This document shows positions 29,641-37,881 of a stretch of DNA of 64,000 nucleotides, in pieces (position 1 is the first letter of the stretch; each line of letters opens with the position of its first letter). Under the pieces are notes generated by a model. That model searched no databases, had not been told where the DNA came from, and saw only the letters and a list, made by a program, of their open reading frames with translations. This DNA comes from Rossellomorea aquimaris (lineage in GTDB: Bacteria > Bacillota > Bacilli > Bacillales > Bacillaceae_B), in the NCBI RefSeq assembly GCF_035590735.1, contig NZ_CP141595.1, positions 2,885,001 to 2,949,000 on the forward strand, given 5' to 3'. Made by a program: the position numbers and the translations under genes.

Positions 29641-29745
29641 TTTATTATCGACTTTCGGTGATATATTATCGACTTTTCATGATATATTATCAACTTATCA
29701 TGATATTTTATCGACTTTGCCCACTATATTATCGACTTTCCTTCT
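29641..29745. repeat. Five perfect-period 21-bp repeats, core TTATCGACTTT
   Basis: Five consecutive 21-bp units start at 29641, 29662, 29683, 29704 and 29725. Each contains ATTATCGACTTT or a one- or two-base variant followed by a variable C/T-rich or CATGA tail. There is no slippage in the spacing. It fills most of the 329-bp gene-free gap between argR and yqxC. Read on the plus strand it would give heptads such as IYYRLSV and IYYRLFM, but I see no ribosome binding site, so I do not call a gene. Confidence 0.9.
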
Positions 29746-29782
29746 AACCCATTGTCAACATTCTTTTAAAGCCATTCCCACA

Positions 29783-29817
29783 TGAAAAAAGCCACCCTTC
29801 AAAAAAGAGCAGCCCAT
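29783..29817 (-). terminator. Possible weak terminator after yqxC
   Basis: On the minus strand GGGCTGCTC and GGGTGGC can form an imperfect, wobble-containing stem followed by TTTTTTC. Confidence 0.35.
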
Positions 29818-29820
29818 TCC

Positions 29821-30657
29821 TTATTGCGTATTCGCTTTTAACTGATTATGAGCTTCCTCAATAACCTCATCCGGTGTAGTGCTTAAGAAAGATTCGCCAC
29901 TCCCTGCATCCCCGGACCATTTCAGATGGATCAGGAATTCTATATTCCCATCTCCCCCTGTAATAGGGGAATAGGACAAACCGGCAATATGATAGCCTTC
30001 TTTAGTAGCAAGGGTCATAATTTTCTCGATCACCATTTTGTGCACGGCCGGATCCCTTACAATCCCTTTTTTCCCGACTTGATTCTTACCTGCTTCGAAC
30101 TGTGGCTTTATTAAAGCGATACAGTCCCCACCAGGCACCAATAGGGTTTTAAGGACAGGTAATATGAGTGAAAGGGAAATAAAGGACACATCAATGGATG
30201 CGAAACTCGGCATTTCACCTTGTAAATCGGCAGGCGTTACGTAGCGGAAGTTGGTTCTTTCCATCACGACGACCCTATCATCTTGTCTAAGCTTCCAGGA
30301 AAGCTGATTATACCCTACATCAAGTGCATAGGACATCTTTGCCCCGTTTTGCAAAGCACAATCCGTAAATCCTCCAGTAGACGCCCCGATATCTATCATC
30401 ACTTTATCGTTGACGTCTACATCAAAGACTTGTAAAGCTTTTTCCAGCTTTAAGCCACCACGGCTCACATAGGGGATCACTTTTCCCTTTATCGTAAGTG
30501 GGATATCTTCATTTACTTTTTCTCCGGCCTTGTCCAATCTCATTTCATTGGAATAGACAAGTCCAGCCATGACAGCCCTTTTAGCTTTTTCTCTCGTTTC
30601 AATTAATCCTCGTTCTACCAGAAGTACGTCTACACGTTGTTTTTTTACTTTCATCAT
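29821..30657 (-). CDS. yqxC: TlyA-family rRNA 2'-O-methyltransferase / S4 domain protein
   Basis: A 278-residue protein. The N-terminal S4 RNA-binding domain (RVDVLLVERGLIETREKAKR, ~8-65) is followed by an FtsJ/RrmJ-like methyltransferase fold with the SAM motif DIGASTGGFTDCAL (~91-104). TlyA proteins methylate 16S and/or 23S rRNA ribose; B. subtilis YqxC is an under-studied homologue. The start codon overlaps the dxs stop (TAATG), so it is coupled to dxs. Confidence 0.88.
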   Translation of the reverse strand: MMKVKKQRVDVLLVERGLIETREKAKRAVMAGLVYSNEMRLDKAGEKVNEDIPLTIKGKVIPYVSRGGLKLEKALQVFDVDVNDKVMIDIGASTGGFTDCALQNGAKMSYALDVGYNQLSWKLRQDDRVVVMERTNFRYVTPADLQGEMPSFASIDVSFISLSLILPVLKTLLVPGGDCIALIKPQFEAGKNQVGKKGIVRDPAVHKMVIEKIMTLATKEGYHIAGLSYSPITGGDGNIEFLIHLKWSGDAGSGESFLSTTPDEVIEEAHNQLKANTQ

Positions 30658-32549
30658 TAAGCCCTTTTTTGTTTTTTTGGTGTTATGGTTAAAATACGAT
30701 CTACGACATTTTCTTTAGTCATGCCGATTTCGTTCAGCAATTCCTTCACGCTTCCATGCTCGATGAAGTAATCAGGAATTCCTATGCGGTCAATCACGGC
30801 GTTATTGTAACCCTGTTCTTGTGCGAACTCGAGAACACCGCTTCCGAATCCTCCTTGAAGAACCGCCTCTTCTATCGTTAAAATAGGCATTTCTTCTCCA
30901 AGGATACTCTTTAGCATCGTTTCGTCCATTGGTTTAATGAATCTCGCATTCACGACCCGTACGGAAAGCCCTTGTTTCTCAAGCTCTGCCGCCGCTTCCA
31001 TCGCCATTGGGATCGTGGTACCAAATGTCAAAATGGCAGCATCTGTACCTTTCTTCAATACTTCCCACGTTCCGATTGGAATGGTTTTCAGCTCTGAATC
31101 CATGGGCACTCCATATCCATTTCCACGAGGGTAACGTAACGCAATTGGACCATCATTATACTGAAGAGCCGTATTGACAAGGTGTTGACCCTCATTTTCG
31201 TCCTTCGGCATCATGATCACCATATTCGGTAAATGCCTTAGAAAGGCAATATCAAATACTCCTTGATGCGTTTCACCATCGGCACCGACTAATCCGGCAC
31301 GGTCAATCCCGATGAAGACATTTAAGTTTTGTCGGCAAATATCGTGAACCACTTGATCGTACGCTCTTTGCAGGAATGTTGAATAAATGGCCAGGAATGG
31401 CTTCATATCCTGAGTAGCAAGACCCGCTGCAACCGTTGTGGCATGCTGCTCGGCAATCCCTACATCAAACATCCGATCGGGGAATTCTTCAGCAAATCCA
31501 AGCAGTTTGGACCCTACCGGCATGGCTGGAGTGATCGCGACGATTCTTTCATCCTCACGGGCAATCTTTCTGACGGTCTCACTTACAAGCCCACTCCAGG
31601 AAGGTGGTGCATTTATAGGTTTAATCAGGTCACCAGTGTCTATCTTGTATGGACCTGTACCATGCCATGTGCCCTGCTTGTCTGATTCAGCAGGATGAAA
31701 CCCTTTTCCTTTTTTCGTAATGACGTGTAAAAGGACAGGACCTTTTGTTTTCTTCGCATACTGGATGTTTTCAGATAAATCATTATAATCGTGGCCATCG
31801 ATCGGTCCAAGATAGGTAAATCCTAATTCTTCAAAGAACATACCTGAAACAAATAAGTACTTTAAGCTATCTTTCACCCGCTCAGCCGTACTTGCTAATT
31901 TGCCACCGACAGCAGGGATTCGTTTAAGAATGTATTCCATTTCATCCTTCACCCAGTTGTACTTCCCGGCAGTGCGCAATCTTCCGAGAACACTGTGAAG
32001 AGCTCCAACATTGGGGGCAATGGACATTTCATTATCATTTAAAACGACGATCATATCTTTCTTTTCATGACCGATGTGGTTAAGTGCCTCGAGTGCCATC
32101 CCCCCCGTTAAGGCACCATCTCCGATCACAGGGATGATGTATGAATCTTCTTTTTTGACATCCCTTGCGATTGCCATACCCATGGCTGCGGATAGTGAAG
32201 TAGAGCTATGCCCCGTTTCCCATACATCATGCTCGCTTTCATTGCGTTTCGGAAAACCACATAACCCTTTGTATTGTCGCAATGTATCAAACTGACAGGC
32301 ACGGCCAGTCAAGATTTTATGTACATACGACTGATGACCAACATCCCAAAGGATTTTATCTTTTGGACTTGAGAAATGCTTATGAAGGGCAACTGTTAAC
32401 TCGACCACCCCTAAGTTTGGACCAATATGACCGCCAGTCTTAGATAGATTCTTTATTAAGAAATGGCGAATCTCTTGACTGAGCTCTTCTAATTGTTCAT
32501 TCGACATATTTTTAAGAAAAGAAGGCTCCTTTATTGATAATAAATCCAT
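30657..32549 (-). CDS. dxs: 1-deoxy-D-xylulose-5-phosphate synthase
   Basis: A 630-residue thiamine-diphosphate enzyme (B. subtilis 633). The cofactor motif [15 protein letters not shown] (~148-162) and transketolase domains are clear, as are [18 protein letters not shown] (~425) and RYPRGNG. It makes DXP from pyruvate and glyceraldehyde-3-phosphate, the first step of isoprenoid synthesis, and ispA is upstream in the same direction. The frame can start at a GTG at 32558, but [11 protein letters not shown] at 32549 matches the family start. It lies directly downstream of oapA. Confidence 0.96.
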   Translation of the reverse strand: MDLLSIKEPSFLKNMSNEQLEELSQEIRHFLIKNLSKTGGHIGPNLGVVELTVALHKHFSSPKDKILWDVGHQSYVHKILTGRACQFDTLRQYKGLCGFPKRNESEHDVWETGHSSTSLSAAMGMAIARDVKKEDSYIIPVIGDGALTGGMALEALNHIGHEKKDMIVVLNDNEMSIAPNVGALHSVLGRLRTAGKYNWVKDEMEYILKRIPAVGGKLASTAERVKDSLKYLFVSGMFFEELGFTYLGPIDGHDYNDLSENIQYAKKTKGPVLLHVITKKGKGFHPAESDKQGTWHGTGPYKIDTGDLIKPINAPPSWSGLVSETVRKIAREDERIVAITPAMPVGSKLLGFAEEFPDRMFDVGIAEQHATTVAAGLATQDMKPFLAIYSTFLQRAYDQVVHDICRQNLNVFIGIDRAGLVGADGETHQGVFDIAFLRHLPNMVIMMPKDENEGQHLVNTALQYNDGPIALRYPRGNGYGVPMDSELKTIPIGTWEVLKKGTDAAILTFGTTIPMAMEAAAELEKQGLSVRVVNARFIKPMDETMLKSILGEEMPILTIEEAVLQGGFGSGVLEFAQEQGYNNAVIDRIGIPDYFIEHGSVKELLNEIGMTKENVVDRILTITPKKQKRA

Positions 32550-32570
32550 GGGGTCCACTCACTTTCATCA

Positions 32571-33203
32571 CTAAATATTTTGTTTCGCACGCTTGTAACG
32601 TTTTTTCTTGTTTTTATCTTTTTTGTCTTTTTTATCTTTAATCACTACGATGTGAAATCGATCTTCCAAAAATTGTAGAACTTTACCAACTCTAAATATT
32701 ATATCCTTAGAATAGGTGATAGCAAACGTTTTTCCAAGCGCTTTGCCTCCAACGGTCAAGGAAGCTATGATACTTGTCAGTGTTACGCTTACAATATATT
32801 CCCTTAAAGAGCCGCCTTCAAGCTGAAAAGATACGGCTAATTGTATAATGACAATCGCTGACGCAGTACCACTTATTATCCCTGATATATCGCCGATTAC
32901 GTCGTTACAGAAGCTTGCAAAACGGTCTGCGTTCCGGACGATTTTGATTGAATAACGTGCACCGTACACTTTTTTGGCCGCCATGGCATGAAAAGGGGTT
33001 TCATCAGCGGCCGTTGCAGCAATCCCCAGCATATCAAAGAAGATCCCGATGAAAACGATGATTAACACAACAACCAGTCCTGTATACCACGCGACTCCAT
33101 TTAAAACCATATTGGATGTAACTGAAAAAATAGCCGCTAACACAAATGTGATAACGGCAATGCTGACACTCCACTTTATTGAGTTTTTCATTGTTTCATT
33201 CAT
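32571..33203 (-). CDS. oapA: OLE-RNA-associated membrane protein OapA
   Basis: A 210-residue protein with four hydrophobic helices (~12-34, ~36-60, ~105-128, ~132-155) and a strongly basic C-terminal tail (~190-207, repeated KDKKDK-type lysines then KKKRYKR). Position between the OLE RNA and dxs, size, topology and charge match OapA (B. halodurans BH2780), the protein that binds OLE RNA and holds it at the membrane. The segment from FFDMLGIAATAADETPFHAM through NADRFASFCNDVIGDISG resembles the DUF21 membrane domain of CNNM/CorC-type magnesium proteins; that is my reading of the pattern. Start ATG at 33203; the ribosome binding site is weak. Confidence 0.88.
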   Translation of the reverse strand: MNETMKNSIKWSVSIAVITFVLAAIFSVTSNMVLNGVAWYTGLVVVLIIVFIGIFFDMLGIAATAADETPFHAMAAKKVYGARYSIKIVRNADRFASFCNDVIGDISGIISGTASAIVIIQLAVSFQLEGGSLREYIVSVTLTSIIASLTVGGKALGKTFAITYSKDIIFRVGKVLQFLEDRFHIVVIKDKKDKKDKNKKKRYKRAKQNI

Positions 33204-33274
33204 TATCGTTTAAACACACCGTTTCTATTGTGTAAATATTATCAATTCTATGTAATTGGATGGTCATATAAAGA

Positions 33275-33857
33275 GTAAAAATTGCAGCTTAGGTCCAGTA
33301 GGTTTTCCCAATCGGATACCGGATGTTGCCATACCGGCGGTTTCCCTTTAAACCCGACTTAGCTGCGTCACCACAAGCTAGACTGGATTACCACTTAGTC
33401 CGCACTATAATCCTCTTTATATGTCCGAATATGAACAGTCTAGGAGTTTTCCTCAACAGTCCTTAACGCAATCCTTAGCCTCTTTTGCAAAGAGGATTTC
33501 ATATGGGCGAAAAAGCACATATCAATGGCCAACTGATGTGTACCTTGTAACCATAATCCCCTCTCTCTTCACTCAAGGCAGGCTACGCTGCTAGTGAATC
33601 ATCACATCGCAGGTTCATACTCTGTTCTTATTGCATATGCTTATGCCAGCATAAGAAACAAAGCCTCCGCGGCTTGCGGGTCAACGCCCACATGCCATTG
33701 TGGATCGCCCTCAAGCCTTACTCCCAGATATGACCCAAGGCTGGGCGCCTCAAGCCAATTCCAGGAACTTCATCGATGTGCCCTTTAGTGGATTTTTAGG
33801 CCCACCTTCAGGATTGGTGGACTGACTAGAATACTGCACCACCCAAATTTTCATTCT
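33275..33857 (-). ncRNA. ole: OLE RNA (ornate large extremophilic RNA)
   Basis: The 700-bp gap between ispA and oapA has no coding frame but is dense in inverted repeats on the minus strand. Its context (folD-xseA-xseB-ispA-RNA-oapA-dxs) is the diagnostic one for OLE RNA, a ~600-nt structured RNA of extremophilic and anaerobic Firmicutes that forms a membrane ribonucleoprotein with OapA. Visible structure includes the 3' domain, where GCAGCTAAGTC pairs with GGACCTAAGCTGC and encloses GGTATGGCAACATCCGGTATCC, ending at 33284 and followed by AATTTTTAC. An internal GCGGACTAAGTGGTAATCC region and AGAGGATTTCATATG / AAAGAGGCTAAGGATT segments are also present. The 5' end is set from the promoter at 33864-33893 and the 3' end from the last stem; both are estimates. 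In B. halodurans the complex is linked to cold, ethanol and magnesium stress. Confidence 0.9.
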
Positions 33858-33863
33858 AGAGAT

Positions 33864-33893
33864 ATTATAACATATGTTAAATAATTTGCTCAA
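33864..33893 (-). promoter_or_regulatory. Promoter dedicated to OLE RNA
   Basis: On the minus strand TTGAGC (33888-33893) and a perfect TATAAT (33864-33869) are separated by 18 nt, placing the start near 33857 just before the structured region. It lies after the ispA stop, so OLE RNA can be made independently of the upstream operon. Confidence 0.8.
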
Positions 33894-33906
33894 ACATAGA
33901 ATGGTT

Positions 33907-34797
33907 TTAATGATTCCGGGCAACGATTAATTGGGCAATTTCGGCAAGGAGACTGGAATCAATTGACATTTGATCTAGCGAGGATAACGCTTCGTTCAAG
34001 TGGAAGTGAAGCTTTTCCTTAGCTCCTCCTATCGTCAAGAGACTTGGATATGTACTCTTGTGTTTCGATTCGTCGCTCCCCACTGGCTTTCCAATAATTT
34101 CTTCGGAGCCTTCAATATCAAGAATGTCATCCTGAATTTGGAAGGCAAGGCCGATATGATAAGCAAATTGCTTTAGTAATTCCAGTTGCTCTTCCGATGC
34201 CTCGGAGATTATCCCGCCTGCCAATACACTAAATGTCAGTAACTTACCTGTTTTATGCTCATGAATGCTCTCGAGCTCTTTTACAGTAAGCATCTTATTT
34301 TCCCCTTCAATATCCGCTACTTGTCCACCAACCATGCCTTCGGGTCCCGCGCACTTTGCTAAAAGACCGATGAGCTTAACCTTGTTATCACTTGTAAGGC
34401 CATCGTCCTCTGCGATCATTTGAAAACTGTAGGTTAGTAAACCGTCACCAGCTAAAATCGCCATCGCTTCCCCAAACATTTTATGATTGGTCGGCTTCCC
34501 TCTTCTCAAATCGTCATCATCCATGGCAGGAAGGTCGTCATGAATCAAGGAATAGGTATGAATCATTTCAAGGGCAGACGCAGTGGTTAACCCGAGTAAA
34601 GGGTCCTTGTTAAAGGTTTTGATCGTTGCTAAAAGGAGGATGGGACGAATTTTCTTTCCACCTGCTTGTAAAGAATAGATCATAGCTCTCTTCAAGTTAG
34701 ATGGCATAGAAATGCTATCTACAGCCCCGACCATATGGTTGGTAATCATTTCTCCATGCTGTTGTTGAAATTTTTTCAGATCAACGTGAGGGTTCAC
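33907..34797 (-). CDS. ispA: Farnesyl diphosphate synthase
   Basis: A 296-residue trans-prenyltransferase with the first Asp-rich motif DDLPAMDDDDLRRG (~87-100) and the second DDILD (~225-229), both intact, plus the GGKKIRP substrate motif (~46-52). It condenses isopentenyl with dimethylallyl and geranyl diphosphate to farnesyl diphosphate, feeding quinone and wall-lipid synthesis. It starts with GTG just after the xseB stop. Length is normal for the Bacillus enzyme. Confidence 0.95.
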   Translation of the reverse strand: MNPHVDLKKFQQQHGEMITNHMVGAVDSISMPSNLKRAMIYSLQAGGKKIRPILLLATIKTFNKDPLLGLTTASALEMIHTYSLIHDDLPAMDDDDLRRGKPTNHKMFGEAMAILAGDGLLTYSFQMIAEDDGLTSDNKVKLIGLLAKCAGPEGMVGGQVADIEGENKMLTVKELESIHEHKTGKLLTFSVLAGGIISEASEEQLELLKQFAYHIGLAFQIQDDILDIEGSEEIIGKPVGSDESKHKSTYPSLLTIGGAKEKLHFHLNEALSSLDQMSIDSSLLAEIAQLIVARNH

Positions 34798-34800
34798 CCT

Positions 34801-35034
34801 TTATTCCCCCTCATCCAGATCGAAGGTTTTTTCCCCTTCATCTGTCATCATCTTCGTTAATTGGTTTTCTGCTTTTTGCAACGTATCGTGACAGTATTTC
34901 GAAAGATCCATTCCTTTTTGATAGAACTCTAACGCTTTCTCCAATGGAACTTCTCCCTCTTCTAATTTCTCAACAATCTCTTCCAATTGTTCCATGGCTG
35001 TTTCAAATGATAGTTCTTCTTTAGACTTTGCCAT
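34801..35034 (-). CDS. xseB: Exodeoxyribonuclease VII small subunit
   Basis: A 77-residue helical protein (MAKSKEELSFETAMEQLEEI at the N-terminus) with the family heptads through KALEFYQKGMDLSKYC. It complexes several copies with one XseA. A longer frame to 35082 exists inside xseA, but the ATG at 35034 has a GAGGAGCGTG site upstream and gives the family length. It overlaps the xseA end by 14 nt, showing translational coupling. Confidence 0.93.
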   Translation of the reverse strand: MAKSKEELSFETAMEQLEEIVEKLEEGEVPLEKALEFYQKGMDLSKYCHDTLQKAENQLTKMMTDEGEKTFDLDEGE

Positions 35035-36388
35035 TATTTTCACGCTCCTCAACGGATTCAACTTCGCAATGTATTTTTCCATCCCTTACATTTATCTCCA
35101 GATGATCACCAACTTTGACTTGCTTGGATGATTTGATCAATGTATCTTCATCCTGATAAACCAGGCTGTATCCCCTGTCCATGATCTTTAAAGGACTCAG
35201 GGCATGCAAGGTAGACAGGGAAGAACTGAAACGATTATTCTTTTCTTTCAGCACCTGTTTAAATTGCTTTTCTACCCGCGTCTTCATAAATAAGACTTTC
35301 TCGTGTTGAATGGTGATGAGTTGGGAAGGATGCACACGTTGAAGTCGTGAGTGAAGACGGGTTAATTGATCGTGATTTTGCCTCACATGAAGGCTTATAT
35401 TCTTTTGCAGCTGGTCGGTCAACCGGTCGACGGTTTCAATCTTCTGTTGATATAGATTACGCGGGTTTCTTAAAGCGTAGGATTTCATTAAACTATTTAA
35501 GCGGCTGCGCTCACTTTGAAGCTTTGTCTTGAAAGATTTGATCAGTCGCAATTTACGATTCATGATTCTTTCCAGCAAATCATCAACGTGTGGAACCGCT
35601 AATTCTCCCGCTGCTGTTGGTGTAGGTGCCCTTAAGTCCGCTACAAAGTCGGCGATCGTAAAGTCTGTCTCATGTCCGACAGCAGAAATGACGGGGACTT
35701 TCGACTCAACGATGGCTTTGGCCACGATCTCTTCGTTAAACGCCCATAATTCTTCAATCGAACCACCGCCACGGCCGATGATCAATACATCTACATCTCC
35801 AAGATCATTTACCTTTTTCATTGCTCCGGCAATCGATCCTGCGGCTTGATCCCCTTGAACCAAAGCAGGAAAAATAAGAATTTCCCCGATTGGATATCTT
35901 CTTTTGATGGTTGTAATAATATCTCTGATTGCAGCACCTGTTGGAGATGTCACAACGGCAATGCGTTTCGGAAACTTAGGAATCACCCGTTTCCGGCCTT
36001 GATCGAAATAGCCTGCTTTCTCAAGCTTCTCTTTCAACTGCTCATAAGCCAAATACAGCTCACCGATTCCATCAGGCTGCATTTCTTTTACATAGATCTG
36101 ATATTGCCCACCCGATTCATATACAGAGACATCTCCCCGAATCAATACATTCATTCCATTTTCAGGTCTGAATTTCATGGATTGGTTATTACTTGAAAAC
36201 ATGACAGACAAGATACGGGCTTTTTCGTCTTTCAAGGTAAAGTACATATGGCCACTTGAATGTCTTTTGAAATTAGAAATTTCCCCCCGTACGAATAGAT
36301 TGGACAGGTGGGGATCTCTATCGAATTTACGCTTTATGTATTTTGTCAGAGCTTGTACCGTTAAATAACGTGATAGATCGAGTTCCAT
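35021..36388 (-). CDS. xseA: Exodeoxyribonuclease VII large subunit
   Basis: A 455-residue protein. The N-terminal OB fold (YLTVQALTKYIKRKFD; RGEISNFKRHSSGHMYFTLK) is followed by the catalytic domain with VVTSPTGAAIRDI, IIGRGGGSIEELWAFN and SAVGHETDFTIADFVAD, then long coiled-coil helices. It degrades single-stranded DNA in both directions. The frame opens with a TTG at 36394, but the AAAGGAG site is best spaced for the ATG at 36388. Confidence 0.95.
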   Translation of the reverse strand: MELDLSRYLTVQALTKYIKRKFDRDPHLSNLFVRGEISNFKRHSSGHMYFTLKDEKARILSVMFSSNNQSMKFRPENGMNVLIRGDVSVYESGGQYQIYVKEMQPDGIGELYLAYEQLKEKLEKAGYFDQGRKRVIPKFPKRIAVVTSPTGAAIRDIITTIKRRYPIGEILIFPALVQGDQAAGSIAGAMKKVNDLGDVDVLIIGRGGGSIEELWAFNEEIVAKAIVESKVPVISAVGHETDFTIADFVADLRAPTPTAAGELAVPHVDDLLERIMNRKLRLIKSFKTKLQSERSRLNSLMKSYALRNPRNLYQQKIETVDRLTDQLQKNISLHVRQNHDQLTRLHSRLQRVHPSQLITIQHEKVLFMKTRVEKQFKQVLKEKNNRFSSSLSTLHALSPLKIMDRGYSLVYQDEDTLIKSSKQVKVGDHLEINVRDGKIHCEVESVEERENNGKV

Positions 36389-36443
36389 GCTCAAGTGACT
36401 CCTTTGTTTCCTGCAATTTGTAAAGGCTTTTGTATGTAGGAAT

Positions 36444-36479
36444 ACGGAAAGGGACCAGCGATGAGCCGTCCCTTTCCGT
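36444..36479 (-). terminator. Perfect 12-bp hairpin after folD
   Basis: ACGGAAAGGGAC and GTCCCTTTCCGT form an exact inverted repeat with a 12-nt loop. On the minus strand (folD) the following bases are ATTCC, not a U-tract, so it may be a processing or protective hairpin rather than a full terminator. xseA could still be transcribed through it. Confidence 0.55.
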
Positions 36480-36506
36480 TTTATGTTACCTATAGTGTAC
36501 TATTTT

Positions 36507-37373
36507 TTAACCGTTTTGGCGATTGACAAGAGCCCATTCTGCAGATTTCACTGTATTATACAGTAACATCGTAATCGTCATAGGGCCGACACCACCGGGA
36601 ACAGGTGTGATTTTCCCGGCTTTTTCCTTAACTTCTGAAAAATTCACGTCCCCACATAGTGCACCGGTTTCATCACGATTCATTCCGACGTCAATGACTA
36701 CGGCTCCCGGTTTAATATCCTCTGCGCCGATTAAATTTGCTTTCCCTACCGCAGATACGATAATATCTGCCTGCTTTGTGTAGAAAGACATATTCTTCGT
36801 TTTCGAATGGCAATACGTAACCGTCGCATTACGATTAAGGAATAAATGACCTGCCGGTTTTCCAACAATGTTACTTCTTCCTAAAATCACGACGTGTTTA
36901 CCTTCTACTGAAATCTTTTCATATTCAAGCATCTTCATGATTCCAAGTGGCGTACAGGAATAGAAGGTATCTTGATTGGTCACCATTTTCCCAATAGAAA
37001 CGGGATGAAATCCGTCCACATCTTTAGATGGAGAAATCGTTTCAATCACGGTTATTGGATTAATATGCTCAGGGAGAGGCAGTTGGACAAGAATGCCATG
37101 AATATGGCTCTGTTCATTTAACTCTTCAATTTTATTCAGCAGTTCGTCTTGAGTTAAACTGGATTCATATTGATAAAGCTCTGAATGAATGCCAAGATTA
37201 CTGCACGCTTTTCTCTTCATTTTGACATATGAATGAGAAGCATGGTTATCTCCTACCAGGATGACAGCCAAGCCTGGGGTGACATCCTTTTCCTTAAGCT
37301 CCTCGATCTGACTGTTTAATCGTTCACGATAATGACCTGCAATGAGTTTGCCATCAATTATAGAAGCTGACAT
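36507..37373 (-). CDS. folD: Methylenetetrahydrofolate dehydrogenase / cyclohydrolase
   Basis: A 288-residue bifunctional enzyme. It has the catalytic Tyr-Lys region SHSYVKMKRKAC (~46-57), GILVQLPLPEHI and the NADP-binding VILGRSNIVGKPAGHLF (~161-177), plus the C-terminal TPVPGGVGPMTITMLL. It interconverts methylene-, methenyl- and formyl-THF. Biologically it links to the glycine cleavage genes at 56-60 kb, which make methylene-THF. It lies 21 bp after nusB. Confidence 0.95.
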   Translation of the reverse strand: MSASIIDGKLIAGHYRERLNSQIEELKEKDVTPGLAVILVGDNHASHSYVKMKRKACSNLGIHSELYQYESSLTQDELLNKIEELNEQSHIHGILVQLPLPEHINPITVIETISPSKDVDGFHPVSIGKMVTNQDTFYSCTPLGIMKMLEYEKISVEGKHVVILGRSNIVGKPAGHLFLNRNATVTYCHSKTKNMSFYTKQADIIVSAVGKANLIGAEDIKPGAVVIDVGMNRDETGALCGDVNFSEVKEKAGKITPVPGGVGPMTITMLLYNTVKSAEWALVNRQNG

Positions 37374-37394
37374 TCCACTCGCCCCCTAACATTG

Positions 37395-37781
37395 TTAAGA
37401 TTGACTTACCTTTGAAAGAACACCATTGATAAACTTGCTTGATTGATCATCTCCAAAGATCTTTGCAATTTCAACTGCTTCGTTAATGACTACTTTATTC
37501 GGAACATCTTCCACAAACAGTAGTTCATACACTCCTAGACGCAAAATGTTACGATCGACTTTTGCCAGGCGGTCAAATGACCATTTCTCAAGGTTTTCAC
37601 GAATGTGCCCATCGATACGTTCCTGATTCTCGATGAACCCGAGAACAAGCTGTTGAAGATAGGCATCCATCTTTTCCTCTTCCTCCAGCACATTGGTTAA
37701 CGCAACTTCCGGCTCAATCCCACTCATATCTATTTGAAATAACGCTTGTAAGGCCTTTTCACGAGCAACTCTTCTCTTCAT
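37395..37781 (-). CDS. nusB: Transcription antitermination factor NusB
   Basis: A 128-residue all-helical RNA-binding protein (RRVAREKALQALFQIDMSG at the start; WSFDRLAKVDRNILRLGVYEL and VVINEAVEIAKIFGDDQSSKFINGVL later). With NusE it binds boxA of rRNA transcripts. Normal length. The 800 bp upstream contain a large repeat array instead of the short gap seen in most Bacilli. Confidence 0.94.
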   Translation of the reverse strand: MKRRVAREKALQALFQIDMSGIEPEVALTNVLEEEEKMDAYLQQLVLGFIENQERIDGHIRENLEKWSFDRLAKVDRNILRLGVYELLFVEDVPNKVVINEAVEIAKIFGDDQSSKFINGVLSKVSQS

Positions 37782-37881
37782 CTTATATTTACTCCTTTTA
37801 ATCCATCAATTTTCATACCTTTGATAATAGCACAAACTAAGGGTAATACGCACGTCTATGTAAAAAAATCAATATTCTGAC

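Noticed and set aside
29547..29747. 66-codon plus frame giving IYYRL-type heptads
   Set aside because: The heptads follow from the 21-bp period; there is no ribosome binding site or promoter for it. Kept as a repeat instead.
33594..33788. 64-codon plus-strand frame within the OLE region
   Set aside because: Antisense to the structured RNA, no ribosome binding site, and the sequence is explained by the RNA.
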